Program-made: the position numbers and the translations under genes | Shown here: positions 10,301 to 18,450 of the stretch, in pieces | Layout of the letters: every line of letters starts with the position of its first letter | Numbering within the stretch: position 1 is the stretch's first letter | Assembly: GCF_020783315.1 (NCBI RefSeq) | Contig: NZ_CP086063.1 | Coordinates: 1,116,001 to 1,180,000, forward strand | DNA length: 64,000 nucleotides | Source of the DNA: Ferruginibacter lapsinanis | GTDB lineage: Bacteria; Bacteroidota; Bacteroidia; Chitinophagales; Chitinophagaceae | Reading direction: 5' to 3' | The notes under the pieces: generated by a model | Seen by the model: only the letters and a program-made list of their open reading frames with translations | What the model was told of the DNA's origin: nothing | Databases searched by the model: none

Positions 10301-11076
10301 ATCCATTTATTTTAAGACGTACCAAAGAGCAAGTGGCTAAAGACTTGCCGGATAAAACAGAAACTATTTTATTCTGTGAAATGGAGAAAGAGCAACGTAA
10401 AATTTATGATGCTTATCGAAATAGTTATAGAGATAAGATATTGGGAACAATTGATGAACAAGGGATTGATAAATCACAGCTCACTATTTTACAAGGCTTA
10501 ATGAAGTTGAGACAGATATGTGATAGTCCGGCTATATTAAATGAAGAAGAAAAGTATCCAAACCATTCTATTAAATTAGATGAATTGGCCAGAGAGATAT
10601 CTGAAAATATAGGAGAACATAAAGCTTTAATCTTCTCTCAGTTTTTAGGAATGCTTGCATTGATAAAAGAAAAACTGAAAGAGCAAAATATACCGTTCGA
10701 ATATTTTGATGGTAGCACCAGCAGTACCGACAGACAAAAAGCCATTGAGAATTTCCAGAATAATGATGAGTGCAGGGTATTCCTCATCTCATTAAAAGCT
10801 GGTGGTGTTGGGCTTAACCTTACTGCCGCTGATTACGTATATATTGTAGACCCATGGTGGAATCCGGCGGTTGAGCAACAGGCGATCGATCGTACGCATC
10901 GTATCGGGCAAACAAAAAATATTTTCGCTTATCGCATGATCTGTATCGATACGATCGAAGATAAAATTTTGCAACTGCAGGAACGTAAGCGTAAGTTGGC
11001 TAGCGAGTTAATTGCGGATGATACCAGCTTTGTGAAGGCGCTAAGTAAGGCGGATGTAGAATATCTGTTCAGCTAA
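7321..11076 (+). CDS. SWIM zinc-finger SNF2/Rad54-family DNA translocase
   Basis: This 1251-residue protein couples a long N-terminal region to an SF2 SNF2 motor. A SWIM zinc finger (C73, C75, C83, H85) is near the N-terminus, and a second CxC...CxH cluster lies at about 184-196. The motor has motif I DDMGLGKT (about 816), motif II DESQ (about 911) and the C-terminal helicase motif DPWWNPAVEQQAIDRTHRIGQ-like segment (about 1177-1197). Such proteins are ATP-driven dsDNA translocases proposed to remodel nucleoprotein complexes; the target is unknown. The start is TTG, supported by the conserved-looking ALSHLIKYVYNTGS terminus and the absence of a nearby ATG. It is monocistronic. Confidence 0.9.
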   Translation: MALSHLIKYVYNTGSDEVIRRGKKILGSGYVEMADHDELLNAVTFRVKDDTYNTYYKVNIQKYTDSKSLSIRCTCPYNLGDICRHEAAALLQLQELIDKNMLNGNRIEYNQRHTVAKMKFIDVKVMRLLASVAVFDEAEKILETTKVKILSAANERVEGELTLNGDVFPLVIQKNDERNFDTSCKCTEEDHPLCIHKTVLFLQLLNTYGSYYFDTIRNWDKEKNKLLQIYGYSLDDDLTNKFEFIYKEGKPFLKVLDTSIKRVTAPTPVEKPAYMQSKAEAAVAEAPKVNVATKKLGLVFNFNATVYPNFTVDAIQGDTNDEGKSYVGKVEKLDLTKYVDTESYSEEDKMLLQQIRKLQSSEINKYLNRNSPFSGIWENIIHTEGDELPEETKSLIAEYLHPKLKKIFEEQAGNPFIFYLPEKKSFTTENLVEAAVDEKFIAPQFKIAAKNGHFELQGRFNINGATQPITDNECNNSILFLYNHTFYLWQKAEDVLQAEKFLKNGNLKLSKENWATQMQKLIMPLTKDYKVEFDKSLVKEIKSGEPEIKLMLQEKGDYLVFQPIFTYKGFETRANDKETITIPDGDKILIVHRNKEAEQQFIEKLSSLHSQFIQPQDGNGLILKGVDILRNNWFFLFVDAMKEMKVPVFGFEALKNFRFNTARPSTHIHVSSGLDWFDAKVEIDFEGQRVGINDIKKALTAKQSFVQLGDGTLGILPDEWLQRYSLLFKVGDGKNDKLRLSKYHMSVIDELYDNRIANELSFALDEKFERLREFKNIPEIPAPANLEPILRPYQISGYQWLNYLNDVGWGGILADDMGLGKTVQALTMLQHYKTQEGDLRAIVVCPTTLIYNWENEIKKFTPSLTYKIHHGSMRTRSVEELQKVNVVITTYGTLRSDIQVLMKILYDYVVLDESQAIKNPASKVTKAACLIVSKNRLCMSGTPLQNNTFDIFAQMNFLNPGLLGTMEFFRNEFATPIDKFGEKDQKEHLRKLLYPFILRRTKEQVAKDLPDKTETILFCEMEKEQRKIYDAYRNSYRDKILGTIDEQGIDKSQLTILQGLMKLRQICDSPAILNEEEKYPNHSIKLDELAREISENIGEHKALIFSQFLGMLALIKEKLKEQNIPFEYFDGSTSSTDRQKAIENFQNNDECRVFLISLKAGGVGLNLTAADYVYIVDPWWNPAVEQQAIDRTHRIGQTKNIFAYRMICIDTIEDKILQLQERKRKLASELIADDTSFVKALSKADVEYLFS

Positions 11077-11167
11077 AATATAATAGCGGTTGAATGAGTG
11101 GAAACAAATTGGCCTTCTTTTCATTTTTTACGCTTAACTTAATATTATATTTATCTTCTATTTACAA

Positions 11168-12259
11168 ATGCCAAGTAACAAATATCTTTCGTATTTACTA
11201 AATCCATTGGAGTTACTGCGTACTAAAAAAGTATTACAGGTAAATCCTACCGTTGTACCATCCAGGGAAGAGCCGGAAGCGATCAAAATTTTTGTGTACG
11301 ATTTTGATGCACATGATATTGCTGTAAGGGAATTAGATAAAGTTTCAGATTGTTTTTCATTTATCGACTCTCCAAAAGTTACTTGGATCAATGTAGATGG
11401 ATTGCGGAAAGTGGATGTAGAGTCTATCTGCAATCATTACGGCATACATTATTTGATCATAGAAGATATTCTGAGTATTGGGCAAAGGCCTAAAATGGAT
11501 GACATGGAAGGGCTGGTATTTTGTGTGTTGAACATGCTTTATTTTAATGAAAAGGATTCTTCCATAGAAAGTGAGCAGATCAGTATTGTATTAGGAAAAA
11601 ATTTTGTAATCAGTTTTCAGGAAGATGCACAGAGGGATGTGTTTAATCCGCTAAGAGAAAAACTAAAGATCAATCTTAGTAAAGTAAGAGCGAATAAAGC
11701 TGATTTTTTATTTTACTCTTTAATAGATCTGATCGTAGATAATTACTTTGTAGTGATGGAAAAGTTTGGAGAGAAAATAGAATTACTGGAAGAAGATATT
11801 TTACGCAATGCAGATACCAGGAGTTTGGCCAAAATAAATATTTTACGCAAAGAAATGATCGTACTTAAAAGAAGCATTGCCCCGGTAAGAGAACTGGTGA
11901 ATGGTATTTTGAGAAGTGAGAATGAATTGATAGAAGAAAGAACAGAAAAATATTTTAAAGATGTATATGATCATATAGTTCAGGCAAATGATCTGTGTGA
12001 AAACTATCGTGATATGATGATGAACTTACATGATCTGTACCTGAATAATGTAAATTTAAAGATGAATGAAGTGATGAAAGTGATGGCGGTGGTTACGTGT
12101 TTGCTGGCACCAGCTACTGTGATAGGAGGTATTTTCGGGATGAACTTTGAACAGATACCTTTATTGCACAACAAATGGGGATTCTTTATTTCTGTAGCCT
12201 TGATGCTTTTTATTCCGATAGTGATGATAAGGGCATTCAGAAGAAGAGGATGGTTTTAG
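11168..12259 (+). CDS. corA: CorA family magnesium/cobalt transporter
   Basis: CorA forms a pentameric inner-membrane channel for Mg2+ or Co2+. This 363-residue protein has the large cytoplasmic domain with its long stalk helix (about 200-300). Two C-terminal membrane helices follow, with the signature GMN (about 324-326, in FGMNFEQIP) at the periplasmic loop. A basic tail (RAFRRRGWF) ends it. Length and order match the family. It is expressed alone; the next gene is convergent. Confidence 0.95.
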   Translation: MPSNKYLSYLLNPLELLRTKKVLQVNPTVVPSREEPEAIKIFVYDFDAHDIAVRELDKVSDCFSFIDSPKVTWINVDGLRKVDVESICNHYGIHYLIIEDILSIGQRPKMDDMEGLVFCVLNMLYFNEKDSSIESEQISIVLGKNFVISFQEDAQRDVFNPLREKLKINLSKVRANKADFLFYSLIDLIVDNYFVVMEKFGEKIELLEEDILRNADTRSLAKINILRKEMIVLKRSIAPVRELVNGILRSENELIEERTEKYFKDVYDHIVQANDLCENYRDMMMNLHDLYLNNVNLKMNEVMKVMAVVTCLLAPATVIGGIFGMNFEQIPLLHNKWGFFISVALMLFIPIVMIRAFRRRGWF

Positions 12260-12284
12260 GAGAACACAGATTCAAAGCTCTTCC

Positions 12285-12839
12285 TCACAAAATGGTATCA
12301 ACTGCATTTATTGCTTTTTGCAATCTTTCTTCATAATTACCACTGATATCAACCCAGGGCGTTTCCTGATTTACCATCAGGTCTTTATAAAAATGATACA
12401 GTTTTTCTCTGCTTTCCAGATCAGGGTACTCTCTCAGTTCATCTTTTACCCATGGCAGATCTACATTACAAAGCAGGTAGAGGTCATATTTTCTTTCGGT
12501 GATCTGATCAAGTATCCAGTTATGACATTTTCCAAAAACAAATTCACACCATACTTTCATCACATACATATCTGTATCGATGAAGAGTAGTTGATGGTTC
12601 ATTGTCCATTGCCCATTGCCCATTGCCTCTTGCTCGTTGCTCATTGCACTTTCTTCTCCGGCAACCTGTCCCTTAGCGATATCTAGTAAATTTTCAAAAG
12701 TATAATTGGTGCCATTAGCCAACAAGTATTCCCTTGCATATTCCCTTACCCACACAGTTTTGTAATGTGCTGCAAGTTGCTCACACAATGTACTTTTACC
12801 TGTACTCTCCGGGCCGATAACAACTATCTTTTTGATCAT
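12285..12839 (-). CDS. NadR-type ATPase, probable ribosylnicotinamide kinase, with heptamer-repeat insertion
   Basis: The 184-residue protein is an AAA_28/NadR C-terminal kinase domain with P-loop GPESTGKST (9-17), the FIDTD segment and the YDLYLLCNVDLPW strand. In NadR this domain phosphorylates nicotinamide riboside to NMN. It is the third gene of a leftward operon after pnuC and tag, which supports NMN/NR salvage. Between GQVAGEE and QLLFIDTD an Asn/Gln/Met-rich stretch (SAMSNEQEAMGNGQ...) is encoded by seven heptamers (12599-12647). It lengthens a loop that I expect to be about ten residues shorter in relatives. The reading frame stays open, so the protein is probably functional. Confidence 0.85.
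   Translation of the reverse strand: MIKKIVVIGPESTGKSTLCEQLAAHYKTVWVREYAREYLLANGTNYTFENLLDIAKGQVAGEESAMSNEQEAMGNGQWTMNHQLLFIDTDMYVMKVWCEFVFGKCHNWILDQITERKYDLYLLCNVDLPWVKDELREYPDLESREKLYHFYKDLMVNQETPWVDISGNYEERLQKAINAVDTIL
12599..12647 (-). repeat. Seven heptamer units inside the nadR-type coding sequence
   Basis: On the plus strand the units are TCATTGT, three perfect CCATTGC copies, CTCTTGC, TCGTTGC and TCATTGC, which is 49 bases in strict 7-base register. The reverse-strand core GCAATGG closely resembles the AGGCAAT array at 29077. The array encodes a low-complexity loop of the kinase. Confidence 0.8.
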
Positions 12840-12841
12840 GA

Positions 12842-13393
12842 TTATTTTTTCTTATTCCAATGTGGTTTTGCTTTCAATACTTTCTTGTGTATTGGGCAAC
12901 TTTCATCATGTGCTCCTGGTAAATAACCAGCACTCATTAAAAATTCATTTACAATTTCACCTCCGGTAAAACGAAAAGTTTTTTTAAATAGCAAGGTCCA
13001 CTCTGCTTTTGATTTTGGGTGATGATGCGCCAACCAGTTCTTAAATGATCCAAATTCCTTTTGCAATACTAAAATGGTTTTAGCATTTTCTATTGCTGCA
13101 TTTACTTTTAATTTATTACGGATGATGCCGGCGTCATTCAATAAGCGTTCGATATCCTTTTCTTTATATGCAGCTACTTTTTTAATGTTGAATTGATGAT
13201 ATGCTTTTCTGAAAGTTGCTTCTTTTTTCAAAATAGTGCTCCAGCTTAAGCCCGCCTGATTGATCTCCAATATCAATCGGCAGAATAACTCATTATCGTC
13301 TTCAATTGGAAAACCGTATTGTGTGTCATGATATTTTTTATGAACAGCAAGGTCTTCTGCTTTCATATATTTCATCGCATCGCAGTAACTCAT
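12842..13393 (-). CDS. tag: DNA-3-methyladenine glycosylase I
   Basis: Tag removes 3-methyladenine from alkylated DNA in base excision repair. The 183-residue length matches the family. Conserved landmarks are the N-terminal Cys4, the HDTQYGFP segment, LFCRLILEINQAGLSW, and the C-terminal HDESCPIH that supplies the remaining zinc ligands. It starts 11 bases after pnuC ends and stops 2 bases before the nadR-type kinase, so it is translated from the same transcript. A repair enzyme inside a cofactor salvage operon is unexpected; the functional link, if any, is not known. Confidence 0.93.
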   Translation of the reverse strand: MSYCDAMKYMKAEDLAVHKKYHDTQYGFPIEDDNELFCRLILEINQAGLSWSTILKKEATFRKAYHQFNIKKVAAYKEKDIERLLNDAGIIRNKLKVNAAIENAKTILVLQKEFGSFKNWLAHHHPKSKAEWTLLFKKTFRFTGGEIVNEFLMSAGYLPGAHDESCPIHKKVLKAKPHWNKKK

Positions 13394-13404
13394 CGATTTA
13401 TTTT

Positions 13405-14037
13405 TTACATATTAGATAAACTATTCTCTTTTATTTTCTTTTTCCAGGCAATATATCCCATCACTCCCAGTATTAAAAATATAATGTATTGAAAACTTGT
13501 AAATACGGCATGTTTGTAAAAATACAAAGGAATAGAAGCAGTATTGGTAATGGTCCACCATGTCCAGTTCTCTATTTTCTTTTTTGCCATCAACCACATG
13601 GCTGTATACGCAGATGCCGATGCAAAAGAATCGGCGATAGGCACATTACTAGCGGTATATTTTTTCAACACAATAAACAACACTGCCCAACAAACGGCAA
13701 AAAATAAAATGGTGATCAACCATTCTTTTTTATCGGATGCAGTAATATGAATTTCCTTTTCGGTAGAATTTTTTTTATGCCGACTCCACATCCACCAACC
13801 ATAAATACTCATTACTGTATAATATAAATTGAGGCTGGCCTCACCTTTTAAATTCCACCAGGCATAACACATGTAAGTGTATAAGATCGTGTTAACAAGG
13901 CCCGTTGGATAAACCAGGATATTTTCACTTCTGGAAAATATGACACTGATTATGCCGAATACAACTGCCAGAAATTCTACCCAGGTTGTATTTTTTATGC
14001 CTTCAATAAGCTGATGGTATATCTCGGTAATTGTCAT
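13405..14037 (-). CDS. pnuC: Nicotinamide riboside/mononucleotide transporter PnuC
   Basis: PnuC facilitates uptake of nicotinamide riboside, which is then trapped by phosphorylation. The 210-residue protein has about seven hydrophobic helices and the family patterns YPTGLVNTILYTYM and NLYYTVMSIYGWWMW. A nadR-type kinase lies two genes downstream, completing transport plus phosphorylation. Other members of the Pnu group carry thiamine or riboflavin, but no TPP or FMN riboswitch is visible upstream. A 54-codon exported ORF ends 3 bases before the pnuC start. Confidence 0.93.
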   Translation of the reverse strand: MTITEIYHQLIEGIKNTTWVEFLAVVFGIISVIFSRSENILVYPTGLVNTILYTYMCYAWWNLKGEASLNLYYTVMSIYGWWMWSRHKKNSTEKEIHITASDKKEWLITILFFAVCWAVLFIVLKKYTASNVPIADSFASASAYTAMWLMAKKKIENWTWWTITNTASIPLYFYKHAVFTSFQYIIFLILGVMGYIAWKKKIKENSLSNM

Positions 14038-14040
14038 GAA

Positions 14041-14205
14041 TTAATTTGAAAGTGCATAAACGGCAAAGCTTGCCAACCAATGTTCGCCGCCTTCAGGTGT
14101 CAGAGAAAAATTCGTGCTATCGGCATTTGCTGTATAGAATTTGTTTTTTTGTGCTGCTGCAGAAAAAAAGAGTAAACACAAAACAGCAAATAGTGAATTT
14201 TTCAT
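14041..14205 (-). CDS. Small exported protein preceding pnuC
   Basis: An ATG at 14205 opens a 54-codon frame that ends at 14041, only 3 bases before the pnuC start. The product has a clear signal peptide (KNSLFAVLCLLFFSAAA, predicted cut before QKNK). A mature part of about 35 residues follows and ends GGEHWLASFAVYALSN. The frame begins right after the nfuA terminator, so it appears to be the first gene of the pnuC operon. I recognise no family. It may be a genuine small periplasmic protein, a leader ORF coupled to pnuC, or the 5' remnant of a longer truncated gene. Confidence 0.55.
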   Translation of the reverse strand: MKNSLFAVLCLLFFSAAAQKNKFYTANADSTNFSLTPEGGEHWLASFAVYALSN

Positions 14206-14219
14206 CTGTCTAAATTAAA

Positions 14220-14251
14220 CAAAAAAACATCTCTGTCGGAGATGTTTTAAG
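14220..14251 (-). terminator. Terminator of nfuA
   Basis: A perfect 10-bp stem (14224-14233 with 14239-14248, loop TGTCG), read on the minus strand, is followed by a run of seven T. A second hairpin, CCGCC-AC-GGCGG flanked by CTAAT/ATTAG, lies between it and the nfuA stop at about 14260-14285. Confidence 0.85.
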
Positions 14252-14292
14252 TATGTATTTTCTAATTCTCCGCCACGGCGGATTAGAGAGTC

Positions 14293-14892
14293 TTATTCTG
14301 CTTCTGCAACAACTTCTGTTACTTCAGGTATCATTCTTTTCATCATACCTTCAATACCTGCTTTTAATGTGATCATTGAAGAAGGGCAGCCACTGCAACT
14401 TCCTTGTAACATTAAATTTACTCTGCCTGCTTCATAGCTTTTAAACTGAATAGCACCGCCATCCATTTCAACTGCAGGTTTTACATAATTTTCCAACAAT
14501 TCTTTAATACGTTTTACTACATCATCATCATCTGCAGAAACTTCATTACTGCTTTCAGTTTTCATTGCTGCAACCGCTTCTTCGTTTACTACAGGTTTAC
14601 CATCTTCCAAGTATTCTTTCAAAAACTGTTTAATGGTAGGGATTACATCATCCCAATTATCACTTTCATTGGTTTTAGTAAGTGTAATAAAATTACTTGC
14701 TATAAAAACCGATCTGATGAAAGGGAATGTAAATAACTCCTGCGCCAACGGCGATGGTGCTGAACTTGCTTCATCTGCAAAATCAATGCTCTTGCCCGGG
14801 TACAATAGTTTGTTTGCAACAAACTTCATTGTTTCGGGGTTTGGGGTCATTTCTGTATAAATGCTGATGATTGTATTGCCTGTTTTTATCAT
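14293..14892 (-). CDS. NifU-like Fe-S scaffold/carrier (Nfu family)
   Basis: Nfu proteins carry assembled Fe-S clusters to target enzymes. The 199-residue protein has an Nfu N-terminal domain (about 8-95, starting IYTEMTPNPETMKFVAN) and a C-terminal NifU-like domain (about 125-199). The cluster-binding CxxC sits in GSCSGCPSS. Both domains have normal order and size. A short acidic linker joins them. It is a single-gene unit with its own terminator. Confidence 0.93.
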   Translation of the reverse strand: MIKTGNTIISIYTEMTPNPETMKFVANKLLYPGKSIDFADEASSAPSPLAQELFTFPFIRSVFIASNFITLTKTNESDNWDDVIPTIKQFLKEYLEDGKPVVNEEAVAAMKTESSNEVSADDDDVVKRIKELLENYVKPAVEMDGGAIQFKSYEAGRVNLMLQGSCSGCPSSMITLKAGIEGMMKRMIPEVTEVVAEAE

Positions 14893-15057
14893 AACTCACG
14901 TTTGTATTGCAAAATTAACAACAATTAGGAGAATTACGTTTACGAAAAACGAAAACACCCCCGGTACTGCTTTTCACATTTCTTTAACCGGCATTTATAC
15001 AACCAAATCCTTAGTTTTTTCGACTATAAGCCGTATTTTGTACTAAAACTTACAATC

Positions 15058-15855
15058 ATGAAAATAAAATATATACCACTCATAGCAGTACCGTTGTTTA
15101 CTCTATTTAACGCTGATGCACAAAAGGTTATCCGAAAAGGAGCAACTCCTTTAATGAGGGGTCAAAAGCCGGGAGACCAAAAAGCTGATTATACTTTAGA
15201 GCAGTTTCAGGGAAAATGGCAGGAAGTGGCCCGAAAGACTTTAAAAGGGAAAACTGCATCCATAAAAGATACCATTTACCTGAATTTTACCGAAGGGGAT
15301 AAAGTTGATACAAGAGAAGGAAACAAACCAAATGTTAAAGGGGATGCTGATATAGATGTTGACAATACCTTACTTGCTGCCGCAGATGTATACACCATTA
15401 AAGCGGTGGGAGAATCAGAAATAGTATTGGATGATCAGGAAAAATTCATTCATACATTTAAAAAGGTAGATAATTTTTGGTTTGAAAAAGTAGGAAACCT
15501 GGCAGTCGCTATTGATACTTTTAAAACTGTTACCGAATATGATCCGGCAAATTTAATGGGAGAATGGATGGTATACAGAAGACAGGCAAAACCAGGCGAA
15601 GTAAAACCCCCGGCAATACTTATCAAGTATCTTAAAATAAAAAATAAGGTAAACGAAACAACCCTTACAGGAGAGATCACCGTTTATCAAAAAGAAAAAA
15701 CGGAAGAGTTGCCTTGTACCATTACTATTTATAAAACCGGAATGCAGGTTGTAGCGGGCACCTATAGTTGGTATTTACCGATCTATAAAGCAGATGGTAA
15801 AGAGTTGGTTTTTGGTAATATAGAGTTGATGTTGAATTATTGCAAACCGCTATAA
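15058..15855 (+). CDS. Secreted protein with two lipocalin-like repeats
   Basis: The 265-residue protein has a signal peptide cleaved near residue 21 (NADA-QKV). Two segments resemble the first strand of lipocalin-like domains, GKWQEVARK at about 52-60 and GEWMVYRRQ at about 167-175. Each is followed by alternating beta strands, so it looks like a duplicated small beta-barrel. I recognise no specific family. Location is probably periplasmic. It is monocistronic, with a strong terminator about 90 bases downstream. Confidence 0.7.
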   Translation: MKIKYIPLIAVPLFTLFNADAQKVIRKGATPLMRGQKPGDQKADYTLEQFQGKWQEVARKTLKGKTASIKDTIYLNFTEGDKVDTREGNKPNVKGDADIDVDNTLLAAADVYTIKAVGESEIVLDDQEKFIHTFKKVDNFWFEKVGNLAVAIDTFKTVTEYDPANLMGEWMVYRRQAKPGEVKPPAILIKYLKIKNKVNETTLTGEITVYQKEKTEELPCTITIYKTGMQVVAGTYSWYLPIYKADGKELVFGNIELMLNYCKPL

Positions 15856-15941
15856 TATATTATCACAAAAGGGGGCAGAGAAAAGACGGAGATTCACAGA
15901 GAGAGTATGATCATTGATCGAAGCTGAATTTTTTAAAAGGC

Positions 15942-15989
15942 TATATATACAAAAGGGTTCAAAAATAATTGAACCCTTTTGTATATATG
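15942..15989. terminator. Bidirectional terminator between convergent genes
   Basis: An essentially perfect 17-18 bp stem (15943-15960 with 15971-15988, core AAAAGGGTTC) with loop AAAAATAATT has A/T tracts on both sides. It can end the secreted protein gene on the plus strand and the helicase gene on the minus strand. Confidence 0.85.
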
Positions 15990-16010
15990 AGATTTCTCTG
16001 TGAAATAACC

Positions 16011-18338
16011 CTAGTCCACAATCCTCAATTTTGCATAATTTAACATGATCTTCTTTTCTCCATTCAATTCAAACTTCACTGTTGCAATTGGATTATGTGC
16101 AGCACCTTCCATTTTCAACACTTCTCCAAAACCAAATTTCTGATGTTCTACTTTTTGGCCTGCTTGTAAATTACTGGTATCACTGGCGGTAAAATCTGCC
16201 GAAGGCGTATGTTCTTTTGTTTGTGGACGTGTAGGAACAAGATAAGCAGGTTTGCTTTTGTCTTCTGTTCTTTGTGTTTCCGGTTTTTTTGCTGCCCAAT
16301 AATTATTAGCTGTGGCGTTGCCCCACTGCCTTGCTCCATTAGATGATTGGTTTCTGATACCCCCGCCGGCAAAGCTTCTGTCAACGTATTCCTCTGGCAT
16401 TTCGTCAATAAAACGGCTGGGCTCATTTTGTTGCAGCTGGCCAAAACGATAACGGGCATTGGCGTAGGTTAGCCATAATTTTTTCTTAGCCCTTGTGATA
16501 GCTACATAAAATAACCGGCGTTCTTCTTCCAGTTCTTCTCTTGTATTAATGCTCATACCGCTTGGGAATAGCGTTTCTTCCAATCCACCAACAAACACAC
16601 AGCTAAACTCCAACCCTTTTGCCGCATGTATGGTCATTAGTTTTACACTATCGGCATCGTCTTTATCGTTATCTGTGTCCGTTAGTAAAGTGATTTGTTG
16701 CAAATACGAACCAAGACTTTTATCTCCCACTTCGCCGTCTTCTTCATTCATTGGAGTTTCAGTGAACTCTTTAATAGAGTTTAACAACTCCTGCGTATTC
16801 TCATATCTTGCTAACCCTTCTGTAGTTTTGTCGTTAAACAATTCTTTCACCACACCGGAATTCTTACCTACTAAAAAAGCCAGGTCGTATGCATTCTTTT
16901 TCTCTAATTCGCTCTGAAACATTTTGATCATTGTAACAAAGTCGTTAATGGCCTCCAGTGTCCCTGCTTTATATCCATACATAGCAGCTTTTTCCAGCAC
17001 TTCCCAAAGCGTTACTCCATTTGTATTGGCTGCCAGTACAGCCCGTTCGATCGTTGTTTTACCAATACCTCTTGTAGGATAATTGATGATACGTTTTAAA
17101 GCTTCTTCATCATTTGGGTTTACAACTATTCTTAGGTAAGCGATCAGATCTTTTACCTCTTTGCGTTGGTAAAAAGATAAGCCGCCATAAATACGGTAAG
17201 GGATATTCATCCTCCGAAGGCTTTCTTCATAAGCCCGGCTTTGAGCATTGGTACGATATAAGATAGCGAACTCATTATTAAAAAAATGATTGCGTAATTT
17301 TTCTTCCTGTATCGTATCTGCTACAAATTTCCCTTCTTCATTATCGGTGGCGGTGCGTACCAATTTAATTTTATCGCCATCTGTTTTATCGGTCCATAAT
17401 TTTTTAGGTAATTGATTTTTATTATTGCCGATAATTTCATTGGCTACATTCAATATGCTTTTGGTGCTGCGGTAATTTTGTTCCAGCTTGACCACTTTTA
17501 CATTATCATAATCTCTTTCAAACTGTAAAATGTTTTCGATGGTAGCACCTCTGAAACTGTAAATACTCTGAGCATCATCACCCACTACACAAACATTTTC
17601 ATGCATGGCTCCCAATAATTTCATTATCTCATACTGGGAAGTGTTGGTATCCTGGTACTCATCTACCATAATATACTTGAACTTGCGTTGATATTTACTC
17701 AATGCTTCAGGAAAATTCTTCAGTAACACGTACATTTTCATCAACAAGTCATCAAAATCCATGGCACCATTCTTAAAACAACGTTTTGCATAGGCATCGT
17801 AAATACGTGCGGTAGCAGGTCGGTTGGCCCTGGCATCCTCTTGTTGAATGGAATAGTCTTTGGCATACTCTTCGGGACTGATCAAACTGTTTTTAGCTGA
17901 AGATATCCTGTTGTAAACTGTATTCGGTTTGTATTGCTTGTCGTCAAGTTCTAATTCGTTGATAACAGTTTTTATTACACTTTTGGCATCATCTGTATCA
18001 TAGATGGTAAAATTGTTTGGATATCCAAGCTTATTGGCTTCAGCTCTTAATATTCTTGCAAATACGCTGTGAAAAGTACCAATGTATAAGTTTCTTGCTT
18101 CGCTGTTACCCAATACTCTTTCTACCCTTTCCTTCATTTCTTTTGCCGCTTTGTTGGTAAATGTAAGTGCCAGAATATTAAATGCATCTATTCCATGATA
18201 CCCCATCAGATGAGCAATACGAGTGGTCAGTACCTTTGTTTTTCCGCTACCGGCGCCGGCAATGATGATGATAGGGCCGTCTTTATGTAATACCGCTTCT
18301 TTTTGCGGTTCATTCAATTCATCTAAATAACTCAACAT
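16011..18338 (-). CDS. pcrA: UvrD/PcrA-type SF1 DNA helicase
   Basis: This 3'-5' helicase acts in nucleotide excision and mismatch repair and removes RecA from DNA. The 775-residue length matches UvrD/PcrA. Visible motifs are Q motif LNEPQKEAV (8-16), Walker A GAGSGKT (28-34), motif II VDEYQDTN, motif III GDDAQSIYSFRGA, motif IV QNYRST, motif V TIHAAKGLEF and motif VI YVAITRAKK. The C-terminus has the Tudor-like segment GQKVEHQKFGFGEVLKMEG that in PcrA contacts RNA polymerase. The gene stands alone. pcrA versus uvrD is naming only. Confidence 0.95.
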   Translation of the reverse strand: MLSYLDELNEPQKEAVLHKDGPIIIIAGAGSGKTKVLTTRIAHLMGYHGIDAFNILALTFTNKAAKEMKERVERVLGNSEARNLYIGTFHSVFARILRAEANKLGYPNNFTIYDTDDAKSVIKTVINELELDDKQYKPNTVYNRISSAKNSLISPEEYAKDYSIQQEDARANRPATARIYDAYAKRCFKNGAMDFDDLLMKMYVLLKNFPEALSKYQRKFKYIMVDEYQDTNTSQYEIMKLLGAMHENVCVVGDDAQSIYSFRGATIENILQFERDYDNVKVVKLEQNYRSTKSILNVANEIIGNNKNQLPKKLWTDKTDGDKIKLVRTATDNEEGKFVADTIQEEKLRNHFFNNEFAILYRTNAQSRAYEESLRRMNIPYRIYGGLSFYQRKEVKDLIAYLRIVVNPNDEEALKRIINYPTRGIGKTTIERAVLAANTNGVTLWEVLEKAAMYGYKAGTLEAINDFVTMIKMFQSELEKKNAYDLAFLVGKNSGVVKELFNDKTTEGLARYENTQELLNSIKEFTETPMNEEDGEVGDKSLGSYLQQITLLTDTDNDKDDADSVKLMTIHAAKGLEFSCVFVGGLEETLFPSGMSINTREELEEERRLFYVAITRAKKKLWLTYANARYRFGQLQQNEPSRFIDEMPEEYVDRSFAGGGIRNQSSNGARQWGNATANNYWAAKKPETQRTEDKSKPAYLVPTRPQTKEHTPSADFTASDTSNLQAGQKVEHQKFGFGEVLKMEGAAHNPIATVKFELNGEKKIMLNYAKLRIVD

Positions 18339-18450
18339 GGGGCGAAGTTACGAATAGAGCAACGGAGGTTGAAGACTGTGAAGAAATATTTTGCAAAATA
18401 TCAGCGCCATGCAACCAAACCTTTTACATGTTATTTTCGTTAATGTATTT

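Noticed and set aside
12599..12647. CRISPR-like or satellite array
   Set aside because: Units are 7 bases, contiguous and without spacers, so it is not a CRISPR array; no cas genes are in the window.
13405..14290. TPP or other riboswitch in front of pnuC
   Set aside because: The upstream sequence contains only the nfuA terminator and the small ORF; no conserved aptamer core is visible.
15880..16004. Inverted motif TTCACAGAGA/TCTCTGTGAA around the 15.9 kb terminator
   Set aside because: It is short and in a spacer already explained by a strong bidirectional terminator; it could be chance.
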